64,000 bases of DNA from contig JARYIJ010000001.1 in NCBI GenBank assembly GCA_029980465.1, positions 62,001 to 126,000 on the forward strand. Reading direction: 5' to 3'. Under the pieces are notes generated by a model. That model was not told the DNA's origin. It made no database searches and was given only the letters and a program-made list of their open reading frames with translations. This DNA is from Pseudolabrys sp. (GTDB lineage: Bacteria > Pseudomonadota > Alphaproteobacteria > Rhizobiales > Xanthobacteraceae). Position numbers and translations under genes: made by a program. This document shows, piece after piece, positions 25,895 through 34,146 of the stretch. Positions within the stretch are counted from its first letter, which is position 1. Each line of letters starts with the position of its first letter.

Positions 25895-26185
25895 ATGAAG
25901 CCTGGTTACATCTATATCTTGGCGAGCCGTCCCGGTGGAGCGATTTACGTCGGCGTCACCAGCAACCTGGTCAAACGCGTGGCGGAGCACACGGGTGGTT
26001 TAGTTCCCGGACATACCAAGCGATATGGCATCGACAAGCTTGTTCACTTTGAAGCGTATGACGACATCCGTGCCGCTCTCCAGCGCGAGAAAAACATCAA
26101 GCATTGGCCGCGCGCTTACAAAACCCGATTGATTCTGCAGTCCAACCCGGCGTGGCGAGATTTATATAACGATATTGCCGGATAG
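25895..26185 (+). CDS. GIY-YIG nuclease (UPF0213/YhbQ-like) between inverted REPs
   Basis: The 96-residue protein is a single GIY-YIG nuclease domain: YIYILASRPGG, then IYVGVTSNLVKRVAEH with the catalytic Arg, and the acidic residue supplied by FEAYDDIRAALQREKNIKHW (Glu). ATG at 25895 begins the family match. There is no clear Shine-Dalgarno; the frame also runs open back through the left repeat. The gene lies 21 bp from the left and 19 bp from the right identical 29-bp repeat, so the whole unit is 389 bp. By analogy with REP-associated tyrosine transposases, it may act on these hairpins, but this is inference. Confidence 0.92.
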   Translation: MKPGYIYILASRPGGAIYVGVTSNLVKRVAEHTGGLVPGHTKRYGIDKLVHFEAYDDIRAALQREKNIKHWPRAYKTRLILQSNPAWRDLYNDIAG

Positions 26186-26204
26186 GCGTGTCGTCCCTAA
26201 GCGA

Positions 26205-26233
26205 GATGGCCGGGACAAGCCCGGCCATGACGC
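26205..26233. repeat. 29-bp palindromic repeat, right arm of GIY-YIG cassette (family C)
   Basis: The reverse complement of 26205-26233 is identical to 25845-25873 over all 29 bases. It lies 19 bp after the nuclease stop codon and 18 bp before the pccB stop, so it may also form the 3' hairpin for both convergent transcripts. Confidence 0.93.
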
Positions 26234-26251
26234 GGAGATCATCCGTAATGA

Positions 26252-27778
26252 CTACAGCGGCAGATTGTCGTGCTTGCGCCTCGGCATCTCGACGTGCTTG
26301 TCGTGCAGCATGGCGAGCGCCCGGGCGATGCGGCGGCGGGTCGAGTGCGGCATGATCACATCGTCGATATAGCCGCGCTCGGCGGCGACGAAGGGTGACA
26401 GGAAGCGGTCCTCGTACTGCTTGGTTTGCGCCGCGATCTGCTCCGGCGTGCCGCCGCGGAAGATGATCTCGACCGCGCCCTTGGCACCCATCACCGCGAT
26501 CTGCGCGGTCGGCCACGCATAGTTCAAATCGCCGCCGACATGCTTCGACGCCATCACGTCATAGGCGCCACCGAACGCCTTGCGGGTGATAACGGTGACG
26601 AGCGGCACCGTGCATTGCGAATAGGCGAACAGCAATTTGGCGCCGTGCTTGATGAGGCCGCCATATTCCTGCGCGGTGCCCGGCAGGAAGCCCGGCACGT
26701 CGACGAAGGTAACGATCGGGATGCCGAAGGCGTCGCAGAAGCGCACGAAGCGCGCCGCCTTGCGCGAGGCATCGCTGTCGAGCACGCCGGCCAGCACCAT
26801 CGGCTGGTTGGCGACAAAGCCGACCGTGCTGCCGGCGATGCGACCAAAGCCAGTGACGATGTTCTTCGCGAACGCCGTGCCGATCTCGAAGAAGTCGCCT
26901 TCGTCCACGACCTTGAGGATCAGCTCCTTGATGTCGTAGGGCTTGTTCGGGTTCTCAGGCACCAAGGTATCGAGCGACTCGTCGATGCGGTCGGCGGCAT
27001 CCTGGGTCGGCCAGGTCGGCACGCCGGTCTCGTTGTTCGACGGCAGGAAGTCGATCAGCCGCCGCATCTGCAGCAGGCACTCGACGTCGTTGTCATACGA
27101 ACCGTCGGCGACGCCGGATTTCGTCGTGTGGATCGAGGCGCCGCCGAGCTCTTCCGAGGTGACGACCTCGTTGGTCACGGTCTTCACCACGTCCGGACCA
27201 GTGACGAACATGTAGGACGTGTCGCGCACCATGAAGATGAAGTCGGTCATGGCCGGCGAATAGACGTCGCCGCCCGCGCACGGCCCCATGATGACGGAGA
27301 TTTGCGGAATGACGCCGGAGGCGATGACGTTGCGCTTGAACACCTCACCGTAGCCGCCGAGCGCCGCCACGCCCTCCTGGATGCGGGCGCCGCCGGCGTC
27401 GAACAGGCCGATGACCGGCGCGCGCGCCTTCATCGCCATGTCCTGCACCTTTATGATCTTTTGCGCGTGCGTCTCCGACAGCGAGCCGCCGAACACGGTG
27501 AAGTCCTTGGAGAACAGATAGACGGTGCGGCCGTTGATCGTGCCCCAGCCGGTGACGACGCCGTCGCCCGGAATCTTCTGCTCCTCCATGCCGAATTCGG
27601 AGGAGCGGTGTTCGACAAACATGTCGAACTCCTCGAATGAGCCTTTGTCGAGCAGCAGCTCGATGCGCTCGCGGGCGGTCAGCTTGCCGCGCTTGTGCTG
27701 CGCCTCGATGCGCCGTTCGCCACCGCCGAGGCGCGCCTTCGCGCGCCGTTGTTCGAGTTTGTCGAGAATGTCTTTCAA
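26252..27778 (-). CDS. pccB: Propionyl-CoA carboxylase beta subunit (carboxyltransferase)
   Basis: The 508-residue subunit transfers carboxyl from biotin (on PccA) to propionyl-CoA, giving methylmalonyl-CoA. It has two crotonase-like halves with oxyanion-hole glycines: [20 protein letters not shown] in the first and [20 protein letters not shown] in the second. [18 protein letters not shown] and [17 protein letters not shown] are also present. Length and the DNLPL C-terminus are typical. pccA is at 12092-14092 with unrelated genes between. Confidence 0.95.
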   Translation of the reverse strand: MKDILDKLEQRRAKARLGGGERRIEAQHKRGKLTARERIELLLDKGSFEEFDMFVEHRSSEFGMEEQKIPGDGVVTGWGTINGRTVYLFSKDFTVFGGSLSETHAQKIIKVQDMAMKARAPVIGLFDAGGARIQEGVAALGGYGEVFKRNVIASGVIPQISVIMGPCAGGDVYSPAMTDFIFMVRDTSYMFVTGPDVVKTVTNEVVTSEELGGASIHTTKSGVADGSYDNDVECLLQMRRLIDFLPSNNETGVPTWPTQDAADRIDESLDTLVPENPNKPYDIKELILKVVDEGDFFEIGTAFAKNIVTGFGRIAGSTVGFVANQPMVLAGVLDSDASRKAARFVRFCDAFGIPIVTFVDVPGFLPGTAQEYGGLIKHGAKLLFAYSQCTVPLVTVITRKAFGGAYDVMASKHVGGDLNYAWPTAQIAVMGAKGAVEIIFRGGTPEQIAAQTKQYEDRFLSPFVAAERGYIDDVIMPHSTRRRIARALAMLHDKHVEMPRRKHDNLPL

Positions 27779-27838
27779 GTCGTAACCCCTGCCCCGGCAC
27801 GTCCGGATAAAATACGGATAGCACGACCGAAACCCAAG

Positions 27839-27936
27839 TGTCGTCCCGGGCGATCAAAGGGAGAGGCCCGGGACCCATACGCCTCGAGCTATCGAGAGCG
27901 CACGGCTTATAGGTCCCTGCTTTCGCGAGGACGACA
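27839..27936. repeat. Interrupted palindromic repeat upstream of pccB
   Basis: Outer arms TGTCGTCC (27839-27846) and GGACGACA (27929-27936) pair, with an inner CCCGGG-N16-CCCGGG hairpin at the left side. The 98-bp element sits between the divergent pccB and dps genes, so both promoters must lie outside it or within it. Probably another dispersed family. Confidence 0.65.
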
Positions 27937-28019
27937 GTAGGGCTTCCGGTGCCGGAACCAAAAGTCGCATAATCCGGTTACGACAAGGGCCATGCCACCC
28001 GCAACCAAGGACCCTTGCC

Positions 28020-28532
28020 ATGACCGACAGGAAAACCCCGCGTCTCGCCACTCCGACCGACCTCGGCGCCAACGCGGTGAAGGACATTTCCGGCGCGCTC
28101 GCCGCGCTGCTGGCCGACACATTTGCGCTCTATCTCAAGACCAAGAATTTCCACTGGCACATGAGCGGCCCACACTTCCGCGACTATCACCTGCTGCTCG
28201 ACCAGCACGGCGAGCAGATCTTCGCGATGACGGACGTTCTGGCCGAGCGCGCCCGCAAGATCGGCGGCAACACGTTGCGCTCGATCGGCGACATCAAGCG
28301 CCACCAGCGCATCGCGGACAACGACGCCGACTACGTCACGCCGGAGGACATGCTGGCCGAGTTGCGCTCCGACAACCAGGATTTCGTCAAGTCGATGCGC
28401 GAGACGCACGATATCTGCGACGAACATGGTGACGTCGCCACCACGAGTATCCTCGAGACCTATATCGACGAGGCCGAGCGGCGGGTGTGGTTCCTCTACG
28501 AGATCGGCCGCCGCGGCCCGACCGAGCAGTAG
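28020..28532 (+). CDS. dps: Dps ferritin-like DNA-protection protein
   Basis: The 170-residue protein forms a dodecamer that oxidises and stores iron with hydrogen peroxide and binds DNA in stationary phase. The ferroxidase site is intact: KNFHWHMSGPHFRDYHLLLD gives two His and one Asp, followed by QHGEQIFAMTDVLAER with the Glu. The N-terminal tail is short and basic (MTDRKTPRLATP), as in DNA-binding members. It is divergent from pccB and followed by repeat copy 3. Confidence 0.95.
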   Translation: MTDRKTPRLATPTDLGANAVKDISGALAALLADTFALYLKTKNFHWHMSGPHFRDYHLLLDQHGEQIFAMTDVLAERARKIGGNTLRSIGDIKRHQRIADNDADYVTPEDMLAELRSDNQDFVKSMRETHDICDEHGDVATTSILETYIDEAERRVWFLYEIGRRGPTEQ

Positions 28533-28584
28533 CCGCGCTTCTCGCGGACCCGTTGGCGGGCATGACAGATCATGGCGCGGCCCT

Positions 28585-28887
28585 GACAGTCTGACCGGAA
28601 ATGATTCCGGGTTTCAAGCTCGTGTTTCGAGTCAGACTCTGAGAGTCTGACTCGAAAAGAGCCCGTCAAAATCAACGACGTGTCCCGGACGCGGTGCAGC
28701 ACGAGCCATCAGCGCGTTTACGCGCGTCTTCGACGCGCTATGGCGAAGTGGTGCACCGCAGAGCCGGGACCCCGGTTATATGCAAAGAAACCGGGGTCCC
28801 GGGTCTGCAGCGCATCACTTCGTGCTGCGCTGCGCCCGGGACACGAGTTTGAAAACCAGGAATCATTTTCGAGTCAGGCTCTGAGGA
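28585..28887. repeat. Inverted-repeat element, family A, copy 3 with an extra half-end
   Basis: A full family A element (about 28639-28887, terminal repeats GAGTCTGACTCG and CGAGTCAGGCTCTGAG) is preceded by an inverted right end of the same family (28585-28638; ACAGTCTGACCGGAAATGATTCC). The two ends thus meet head to head at AGACTCTGAGAGTCTGA. The right terminal repeat supplies the stop codon (TGA 28876-28874) and last residues of the ATP12 gene. The 52 bp between dps and the element hold nothing recognised. Confidence 0.88.
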
Positions 28888-29632
28888 TAAAAACGGCCGC
28901 GTCGAATTCGACACGGCGGGCGGCGCGGCGCGCCATGGCATCCTCGTCCCGGCCCCACGCCGCCATGTTCCAGTCCTCGTCGACGTGGGCGGCATTCCAG
29001 GCGTCATCGGCGCCGATGCGGCCTTGTGCCAGCGCCAGCGCGATCAGCGCCGAGCCGGTCAAAGTCGTGATCGACGACAGGGCGCCGAGCCGCCAAGGAT
29101 CGTTCGGGATCGCCTGACGCGCCGCCGCGACCGCCTGCTCCGGCTGCGCCTGATGCACGACGCCCTGCGCCAGCACGAAGCGCGCGCCGAGATTGTCGCG
29201 CGCAAATTCGATCAGCGGATCCCACAGCTCGGCCTGCCGCGCGATCAGACCCTCCGGCGTGTCGGCGCGATAGAACACCAGATCGCTGCCGAGATAGTTC
29301 GCGATCTCGTCGGAGACCGCACCCGGCGCATCGGTGACGCCGTCGATCACCGCATTGGCGAGGCGAGTGAGTGGCATCGCCCATGGGTCGACCCGTTCAG
29401 TCTGCGCATTCCACTCATCGGCGAGCGCTTGCGCCAGCGCAGTATTCGGCGCAGCAAGCGGGCGCCGCGCCGGTGTGCGCACCGGACGGCCGTCGAGCAG
29501 CACGGTGTTGCCCTCGCCCACCGCCGCCGTCGTGAAGAAGCGCTTGCGCAGCGACGGCCGCATCGAGCGGCGCGCCGCCTCGTTGGGGTCGAACGGCTGG
29601 TTGGCGTAAATCTCGTCGAAGATGTCACGCAT
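28874..29632 (-). CDS. ATP12-family F1-ATPase assembly chaperone
   Basis: The 252-residue protein matches the ATP12 chaperone family, which binds F1 alpha subunits during assembly of ATP synthase and is shared by mitochondria and alphaproteobacteria. Visible features are RKRFFTTAAVGEGNTVLLDG, EWNAQTERVDPWAMPLTRLA and SDLVFYRADTPEGLIARQAE. The last four residues (ILRA) and stop come from the end of a repeat element, so the natural tail may have been trimmed. It overlaps the HAD phosphatase gene upstream by 8 bp. Confidence 0.93.
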   Translation of the reverse strand: MRDIFDEIYANQPFDPNEAARRSMRPSLRKRFFTTAAVGEGNTVLLDGRPVRTPARRPLAAPNTALAQALADEWNAQTERVDPWAMPLTRLANAVIDGVTDAPGAVSDEIANYLGSDLVFYRADTPEGLIARQAELWDPLIEFARDNLGARFVLAQGVVHQAQPEQAVAAARQAIPNDPWRLGALSSITTLTGSALIALALAQGRIGADDAWNAAHVDEDWNMAAWGRDEDAMARRAARRVEFDAAVFILRA

Positions 29633-30290
29633 CGACAGCCCACAGCGTATCGAGCATCGGCATCAGCGCGGCGTAGTCGTCGACGATCAAATCGGCGCCC
29701 GCCGCGCGCAGCGCGTCCGGCGGGTTGTAACCCCAGCCGACGCCGACCGCCGTGACATTGGCGGCCTTCGCCATCTGCATGTCGTAGATGCTGTCGCCGA
29801 TGAGAACCGCGCTGGCCGGGTCCACCGCGCTGTCGCGCAGCGCATTGAGTACCATGCCGGGGTCCGGCTTCGATGGCGCGGTATCCGAGGTCTGGATCGT
29901 AACGAAGCGGTCGAGCAGGCCGTGCGCGCCGAGCACGCGATCGACGCCGCGCGTCGACTTGCCGGTGGCGATGCCGAGGACAACGTCCGGCCGCGCCGCC
30001 AACGCCAGCACCGTCTCGCGCGCGCCGGGGTAAAGACTTTCAACCGGCGAGCTGGCGCGCAACGCCGAAAAAGCCTCGCTGTAGCTCCTGACCAGGCTTT
30101 CGATTGGATGTGCCGCGCCCGATGCCAAAGTCGTGAAGGCGTCCGGCAGCGACAGGCCGACAATCGACAGCACGCGCTCCCGCTCCGGCCGCGGCAGGCT
30201 GTGGTCGTCATAGGCCCGGTGCATGGCCGCGCAGATCATGTGCTGGCTGTCGACCAGCGTGCCGTCGACGTCGAAAATGACGAGCTTCAT
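29625..30290 (-). CDS. HAD-family phosphatase (phosphoglycolate phosphatase-like)
   Basis: The 221-residue HAD-IA hydrolase has motif I FDVDGTLVDS (nucleophile Asp7, acid Asp9), motif II in GIATGKSTRG and motif IV VLIGDSIYDMQMA with a cap domain between I and II. Substrate is probably a small phosphate ester such as 2-phosphoglycolate. ATG at 30290 begins the motif; upstream in-frame codons (to 30332) have no family match. It forms a unit with the ATP12 gene. Confidence 0.9.
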   Translation of the reverse strand: MKLVIFDVDGTLVDSQHMICAAMHRAYDDHSLPRPERERVLSIVGLSLPDAFTTLASGAAHPIESLVRSYSEAFSALRASSPVESLYPGARETVLALAARPDVVLGIATGKSTRGVDRVLGAHGLLDRFVTIQTSDTAPSKPDPGMVLNALRDSAVDPASAVLIGDSIYDMQMAKAANVTAVGVGWGYNPPDALRAAGADLIVDDYAALMPMLDTLWAVDA

Positions 30291-30517
30291 GGTTCCCGGG
30301 ACTTTTGCAGGACTGGGCGCGATTTGTCCCACCCCTCGTTTGAGGCCGTCCTAGCGCGACTTGTGCGGCGCAGCAATCGTTCCGATCCCAGTGGCGTTCT
30401 CAGTGTGGACTTAATATTATTCCTATCTGACTCGTGGGGACGACGATCCGCAGTCCGGGGCGAGCAAGGCAGTCGCGCGTTGCCGACAGAGTTCCGGGGA
30501 CGCGTCCCGAGGAGTGA

Positions 30518-32326
30518 ATGAAGAATACCGATATTTCCGCGCCGGATTACTTCCACAAAGTCGTGGACTGCCAATGGGCCTGCCCCGCGCATACGCCTGT
30601 TCCTGAATACATCCGGCTGATCGCCGCCGGGCGTTACTCTGACGCCTACATGATCAACTGGCAGTCGAATGTGTTTCCGGGTGTGCTCGGACGCACCTGC
30701 GACCGCCCCTGCGAACCGGCTTGCCGGCGCGTGCGCGTCGAGAACGAGCCGGTCGCGATCTGCCGCCTCAAGCGCGTCGCCGCCGACTACAAGGACGACA
30801 TCACGGCGCGGCTGCCGAAACCGGCGGCGAAGAAGAACGGCAAGCGCATCGCGCTGGTCGGCGCCGGGCCCGCTTCACTGACCGTGGCGCGCGACCTCGC
30901 GCCGCTCGGCTACGAGTGCGTCGTGTTCGACGGCGACCCGAAAGCCGGCGGCATGATCCGCTCGCAGATCCCGAAATTCCGCCTGCCCGACAGCGTGATC
31001 GACGAAGAGTGCGGCTACATTCTCGGCCTTGGCGTCGACTTCCGCGGCGGCACCGCCATCTCCTCGATGAAGGCGCTGCTGGCGCAAGGCTACGACGCCA
31101 TCTTTGTCGGCTCCGGCGCGCCGCGCGGCCGCGATCTCGACATTCCGGGCCGCAAGGAGGCTGCCGCCAACATCCATATCGGCATCGACTGGCTGTCCTC
31201 GGTGTCGTTCGGCCACGTCAGCACGATCGGCAAACGCGTGATCGTGCTCGGCGGCGGCAATACCGCGATGGACTGCTGCCGCTCCTCGCGCCGGCTCGGC
31301 GGCGAGGACGTGCAGGTCGTCGTGCGCTCCGGCTTCGAGGAAATGAAGGCGTCGCCCTGGGAAAAGGAAGACGCCATGCACGAGGGCATTCCGATCCACA
31401 ATTTCCTCGTGCCCAAGGAATTCACGCATGACAACGGCAAGCTGACCGGCATCACCTTCGAGAAGGTGAAGGCGGAGTACGACGCCAAGGGCCGGCGCAA
31501 GCTGGTGCCGTCGGGCGAGCCGGACCAGCACTTCCCCTGCGACGACGTGCTGGTCGCTGTCGGCCAGGAAAACGCCTTCCCGTGGATCGAGGCCGATTGC
31601 GGCATCGAGTTCGACCAGTGGCACATGCCGAAGGTCGATCCGGTCACCTTCCGCTCGACGCATCCGAAAATCTTCTTTGGCGGCGACGCCGCGTTCGGCC
31701 CGAAGAACATCATCTGGGCGGTGGCGCACGGCCACGAGGCCGCAGTGTCGATCGACAAGATGCTCAACGGCGAGGACATCGTCGACCGGCCGCTCCCGGC
31801 GACCGAGCTCATCAGCCAGAAGATGGGCATCCACGAGTGGTCGTACAAAAACGAGGTGATGCCCGACCAGCGCTACAAGGTGCCGCACCGCGACCTCAAG
31901 ATCGCGCTCAAGGACATCAAGGCCGAGGTCGAGCTCGGCTTCGACGACAAGCTCGCCTTCCAGGAGGCCGGGCGCTGTCTCAACTGCGACGTTGAGACGG
32001 TGTTCACGCCGTCGCTGTGCATCGAATGCGACGCCTGCGTCGACATCTGCCCGATGGACTGCATCACCTTCACGCAGAACGGCGATGAAGCCGACTTGCG
32101 CCAGCGGCTCAATGCGCCGGCGCTCAACCTCACCCAGGACCTCTACGTCGAGGATGGCCTCAAGACCGGCCGCGTCATGGTCAAGGACGAGGACGTCTGC
32201 CTGCACTGCAGCCTGTGCGCCGAGCGCTGCCCGACCGGCGCCTGGGACATGCAGAAATTCTTTTTGACGATGACTCACGCGGGACCATCATGCCGACCGC
32301 CAGTAACGCGCCGATCAGCAGCGTAA
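30518..32326 (+). CDS. GltD-like NAD(P)H flavoprotein fused to 2x[4Fe-4S] ferredoxin domain
   Basis: The 602-residue protein starts with a glutamate-synthase small-subunit-like Fe-S segment (Cys18, 22, 61, 65, 69, 82). An FAD and an NAD(P) Rossmann domain follow (ALVGAGPASLTVARDLA; VIVLGGGNTAMDCCRSS). The C-terminal dicluster ferredoxin has CIECDACVDICPMDC at 501-515 and CLHCSLCAERCP at 561-572. It should shuttle electrons between NAD(P)H and the oxidoreductase subunits encoded next. Its stop lies 37 bp inside the start of the alpha subunit gene, so translation is coupled. Related arrangements are known for 2-oxoglutarate:ferredoxin oxidoreductases. Confidence 0.88.
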   Translation: MKNTDISAPDYFHKVVDCQWACPAHTPVPEYIRLIAAGRYSDAYMINWQSNVFPGVLGRTCDRPCEPACRRVRVENEPVAICRLKRVAADYKDDITARLPKPAAKKNGKRIALVGAGPASLTVARDLAPLGYECVVFDGDPKAGGMIRSQIPKFRLPDSVIDEECGYILGLGVDFRGGTAISSMKALLAQGYDAIFVGSGAPRGRDLDIPGRKEAAANIHIGIDWLSSVSFGHVSTIGKRVIVLGGGNTAMDCCRSSRRLGGEDVQVVVRSGFEEMKASPWEKEDAMHEGIPIHNFLVPKEFTHDNGKLTGITFEKVKAEYDAKGRRKLVPSGEPDQHFPCDDVLVAVGQENAFPWIEADCGIEFDQWHMPKVDPVTFRSTHPKIFFGGDAAFGPKNIIWAVAHGHEAAVSIDKMLNGEDIVDRPLPATELISQKMGIHEWSYKNEVMPDQRYKVPHRDLKIALKDIKAEVELGFDDKLAFQEAGRCLNCDVETVFTPSLCIECDACVDICPMDCITFTQNGDEADLRQRLNAPALNLTQDLYVEDGLKTGRVMVKDEDVCLHCSLCAERCPTGAWDMQKFFLTMTHAGPSCRPPVTRRSAA

Positions 32327-34143
32327 ACGACTTCGTCGTTCGCTTCGCGAACGTCAACGGCTCCGGCTCGGCCAGCGCCAACGAGATGTTCGCCCGCGCT
32401 GTTATGCGCATGGGCATCCCCGTCGCCCCGCGCAACATTTTCCCGTCGAATATTCAGGGCCTGCCGACCTGGTACGAGGTCCGCGTCTCCGAGGCCGGCC
32501 ATCTCGGTGCCCGCGGCGGCACCGACCTGATGGTGGCGATGAATCCGCAGACCTTCGACAAGGACATCGCGGCGATCGAGCCCGGCGGCTACCTGCTCTA
32601 CGACTCGACCAAGCCGCTGCCGCCGTCGAAATTCCGGCCCGACATCACCGTGATCGGGGTGCCGCTCACCGCGATCTGCAACCGCGAATACACCGATCCG
32701 CGCCAGCGCCAGCTCTTCAAGAACATCATCTATCTCGGCGTGCTCAGCGTCCTGCTCAACATGGACGTCAAAGTGCTCGAGACTCTGATCGGCGAGCAGT
32801 ACAAGGGCAAGGACAAGCTGATCCAGCCCAACGTCCACGCGCTGCACATCGGCCGCGATTACGCGACGCTCAACCTCGCGCCGATCGGGCTGCAGCTCAG
32901 GGCGAGCGACAAGGTCGGCGACCGCATCTTCATCGAGGGCAATTCGGCTGCGGCCCTGGGAGCGGTCTACGGCGGCGCTTCGGTGTGCGCGTGGTATCCA
33001 ATCACGCCGTCGTCGTCGCTGGCCGACGCCTTCACCAAGCACTGCGCGAAGCTGCGTGTCGACCCCGTCACCAAGAAAGCGAAATACGCCATCGTCCAGG
33101 CCGAGGACGAACTCGCCTCGATCGGCATGGTGATCGGCGCCGGCTGGAACGGCGCGCGCGCCTTCACGGCGACGTCCGGCCCGGGCATCTCGCTGATGCA
33201 GGAGTTCATCGGGCTTGCCTATTTCGCGGAAATTCCGGCGGTGCTGTTCGACGTGCAGCGCGCCGGCCCCTCGACCGGCATGCCGACCCGTACGCAGCAG
33301 TGCGACGTCATCTCGTGCGCCTATGCCTCGCACGGCGACACCAAGCACGTGCTGCTGTTCCCGGAAGACCCGGCCGAGGCCTTCGACTTCGGGGCGGAGG
33401 CGTTCGATCTCGCCGACCGGCTGCAGACGCCGGTGTTCGTCATGCTCGACCTCGACATCGGCATGAACCACCGGCTGTGCCGGCCGCTGGCCTGGGACGA
33501 CTCGAAAAAATACGACCGCGGCAAGGTGATGACCGCCGAGGAGCTCGAAGCCGGCAAGGAGTTCGGCCGTTACCTCGACGTCGACGGCGACGGCATTCCC
33601 TACCGCACCTATCCCGGCACCCACCCGACCAAGGGCTCGTTCTTCACGCGCGGCACGTCGCGCGACCGCTACGCTAAATACACTGAGGAAGGCGCGCCCT
33701 ACGTCGACAACATGCAGCGACTGCTGCGCAAGTTCGAGACGGCCAAGGACCTGGTGCCGCGGCCGCTCGCGGCCAACGGCGCCAAGCCGTCGAAATACGG
33801 CATCATCTACTATGGCTCGACCTCGCCGGCGATGGACGAGGCGGTGCACCTCATCGAGGCGCGCGGCCACGCCGTCGACCGCATGCGCATCCGCGCCTTC
33901 CCGTTCCATTCGAGCGTCTCGAGCTTCGTCGCCGACCACGACTTCGTCTATGTGGTCGAGCAGAACCGCGACGCGCAGATGCGCTCGCTGATCGTCAACG
34001 AGTGCGGCATCGACCCGGTGCGGCTGGTGCCGATCCTGCACTTCGACGGAACGCCGATCACCGCGCGCTTCATCGCCAGGGCGATCGGCGATCATCTCGA
34101 CCAGCTCAAGGTCACGGCGCCGGCGCGGACGGTGACGTCGTAA
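32290..34143 (+). CDS. korA: 2-oxoacid:acceptor oxidoreductase, gamma-alpha fused subunit
   Basis: The 617-residue subunit has an N-terminal gamma domain (GSGSASANEMFARAVMRMGI, about 1-200) fused to the alpha pyrimidine-binding domain (from GNSAAALGAVYGGASVCAWY, with the YPITPSSSL motif). This fused layout is that of KorA-type 2-oxoglutarate:ferredoxin oxidoreductase. Substrate could be 2-oxoglutarate or another 2-oxoacid. The ATG at 32290 overlaps the preceding gene. The beta subunit gene is 1.2 kb away with an antisense gene between. Confidence 0.87.
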   Translation: MPTASNAPISSVNDFVVRFANVNGSGSASANEMFARAVMRMGIPVAPRNIFPSNIQGLPTWYEVRVSEAGHLGARGGTDLMVAMNPQTFDKDIAAIEPGGYLLYDSTKPLPPSKFRPDITVIGVPLTAICNREYTDPRQRQLFKNIIYLGVLSVLLNMDVKVLETLIGEQYKGKDKLIQPNVHALHIGRDYATLNLAPIGLQLRASDKVGDRIFIEGNSAAALGAVYGGASVCAWYPITPSSSLADAFTKHCAKLRVDPVTKKAKYAIVQAEDELASIGMVIGAGWNGARAFTATSGPGISLMQEFIGLAYFAEIPAVLFDVQRAGPSTGMPTRTQQCDVISCAYASHGDTKHVLLFPEDPAEAFDFGAEAFDLADRLQTPVFVMLDLDIGMNHRLCRPLAWDDSKKYDRGKVMTAEELEAGKEFGRYLDVDGDGIPYRTYPGTHPTKGSFFTRGTSRDRYAKYTEEGAPYVDNMQRLLRKFETAKDLVPRPLAANGAKPSKYGIIYYGSTSPAMDEAVHLIEARGHAVDRMRIRAFPFHSSVSSFVADHDFVYVVEQNRDAQMRSLIVNECGIDPVRLVPILHFDGTPITARFIARAIGDHLDQLKVTAPARTVTS

Positions 34144-34146
34144 GCG

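Noticed and set aside
30518..32326. Small subunit of glutamate synthase (GltD)
   Set aside because: No gltB is adjacent, the C-terminus has a dicluster ferredoxin domain, and korA overlaps directly.
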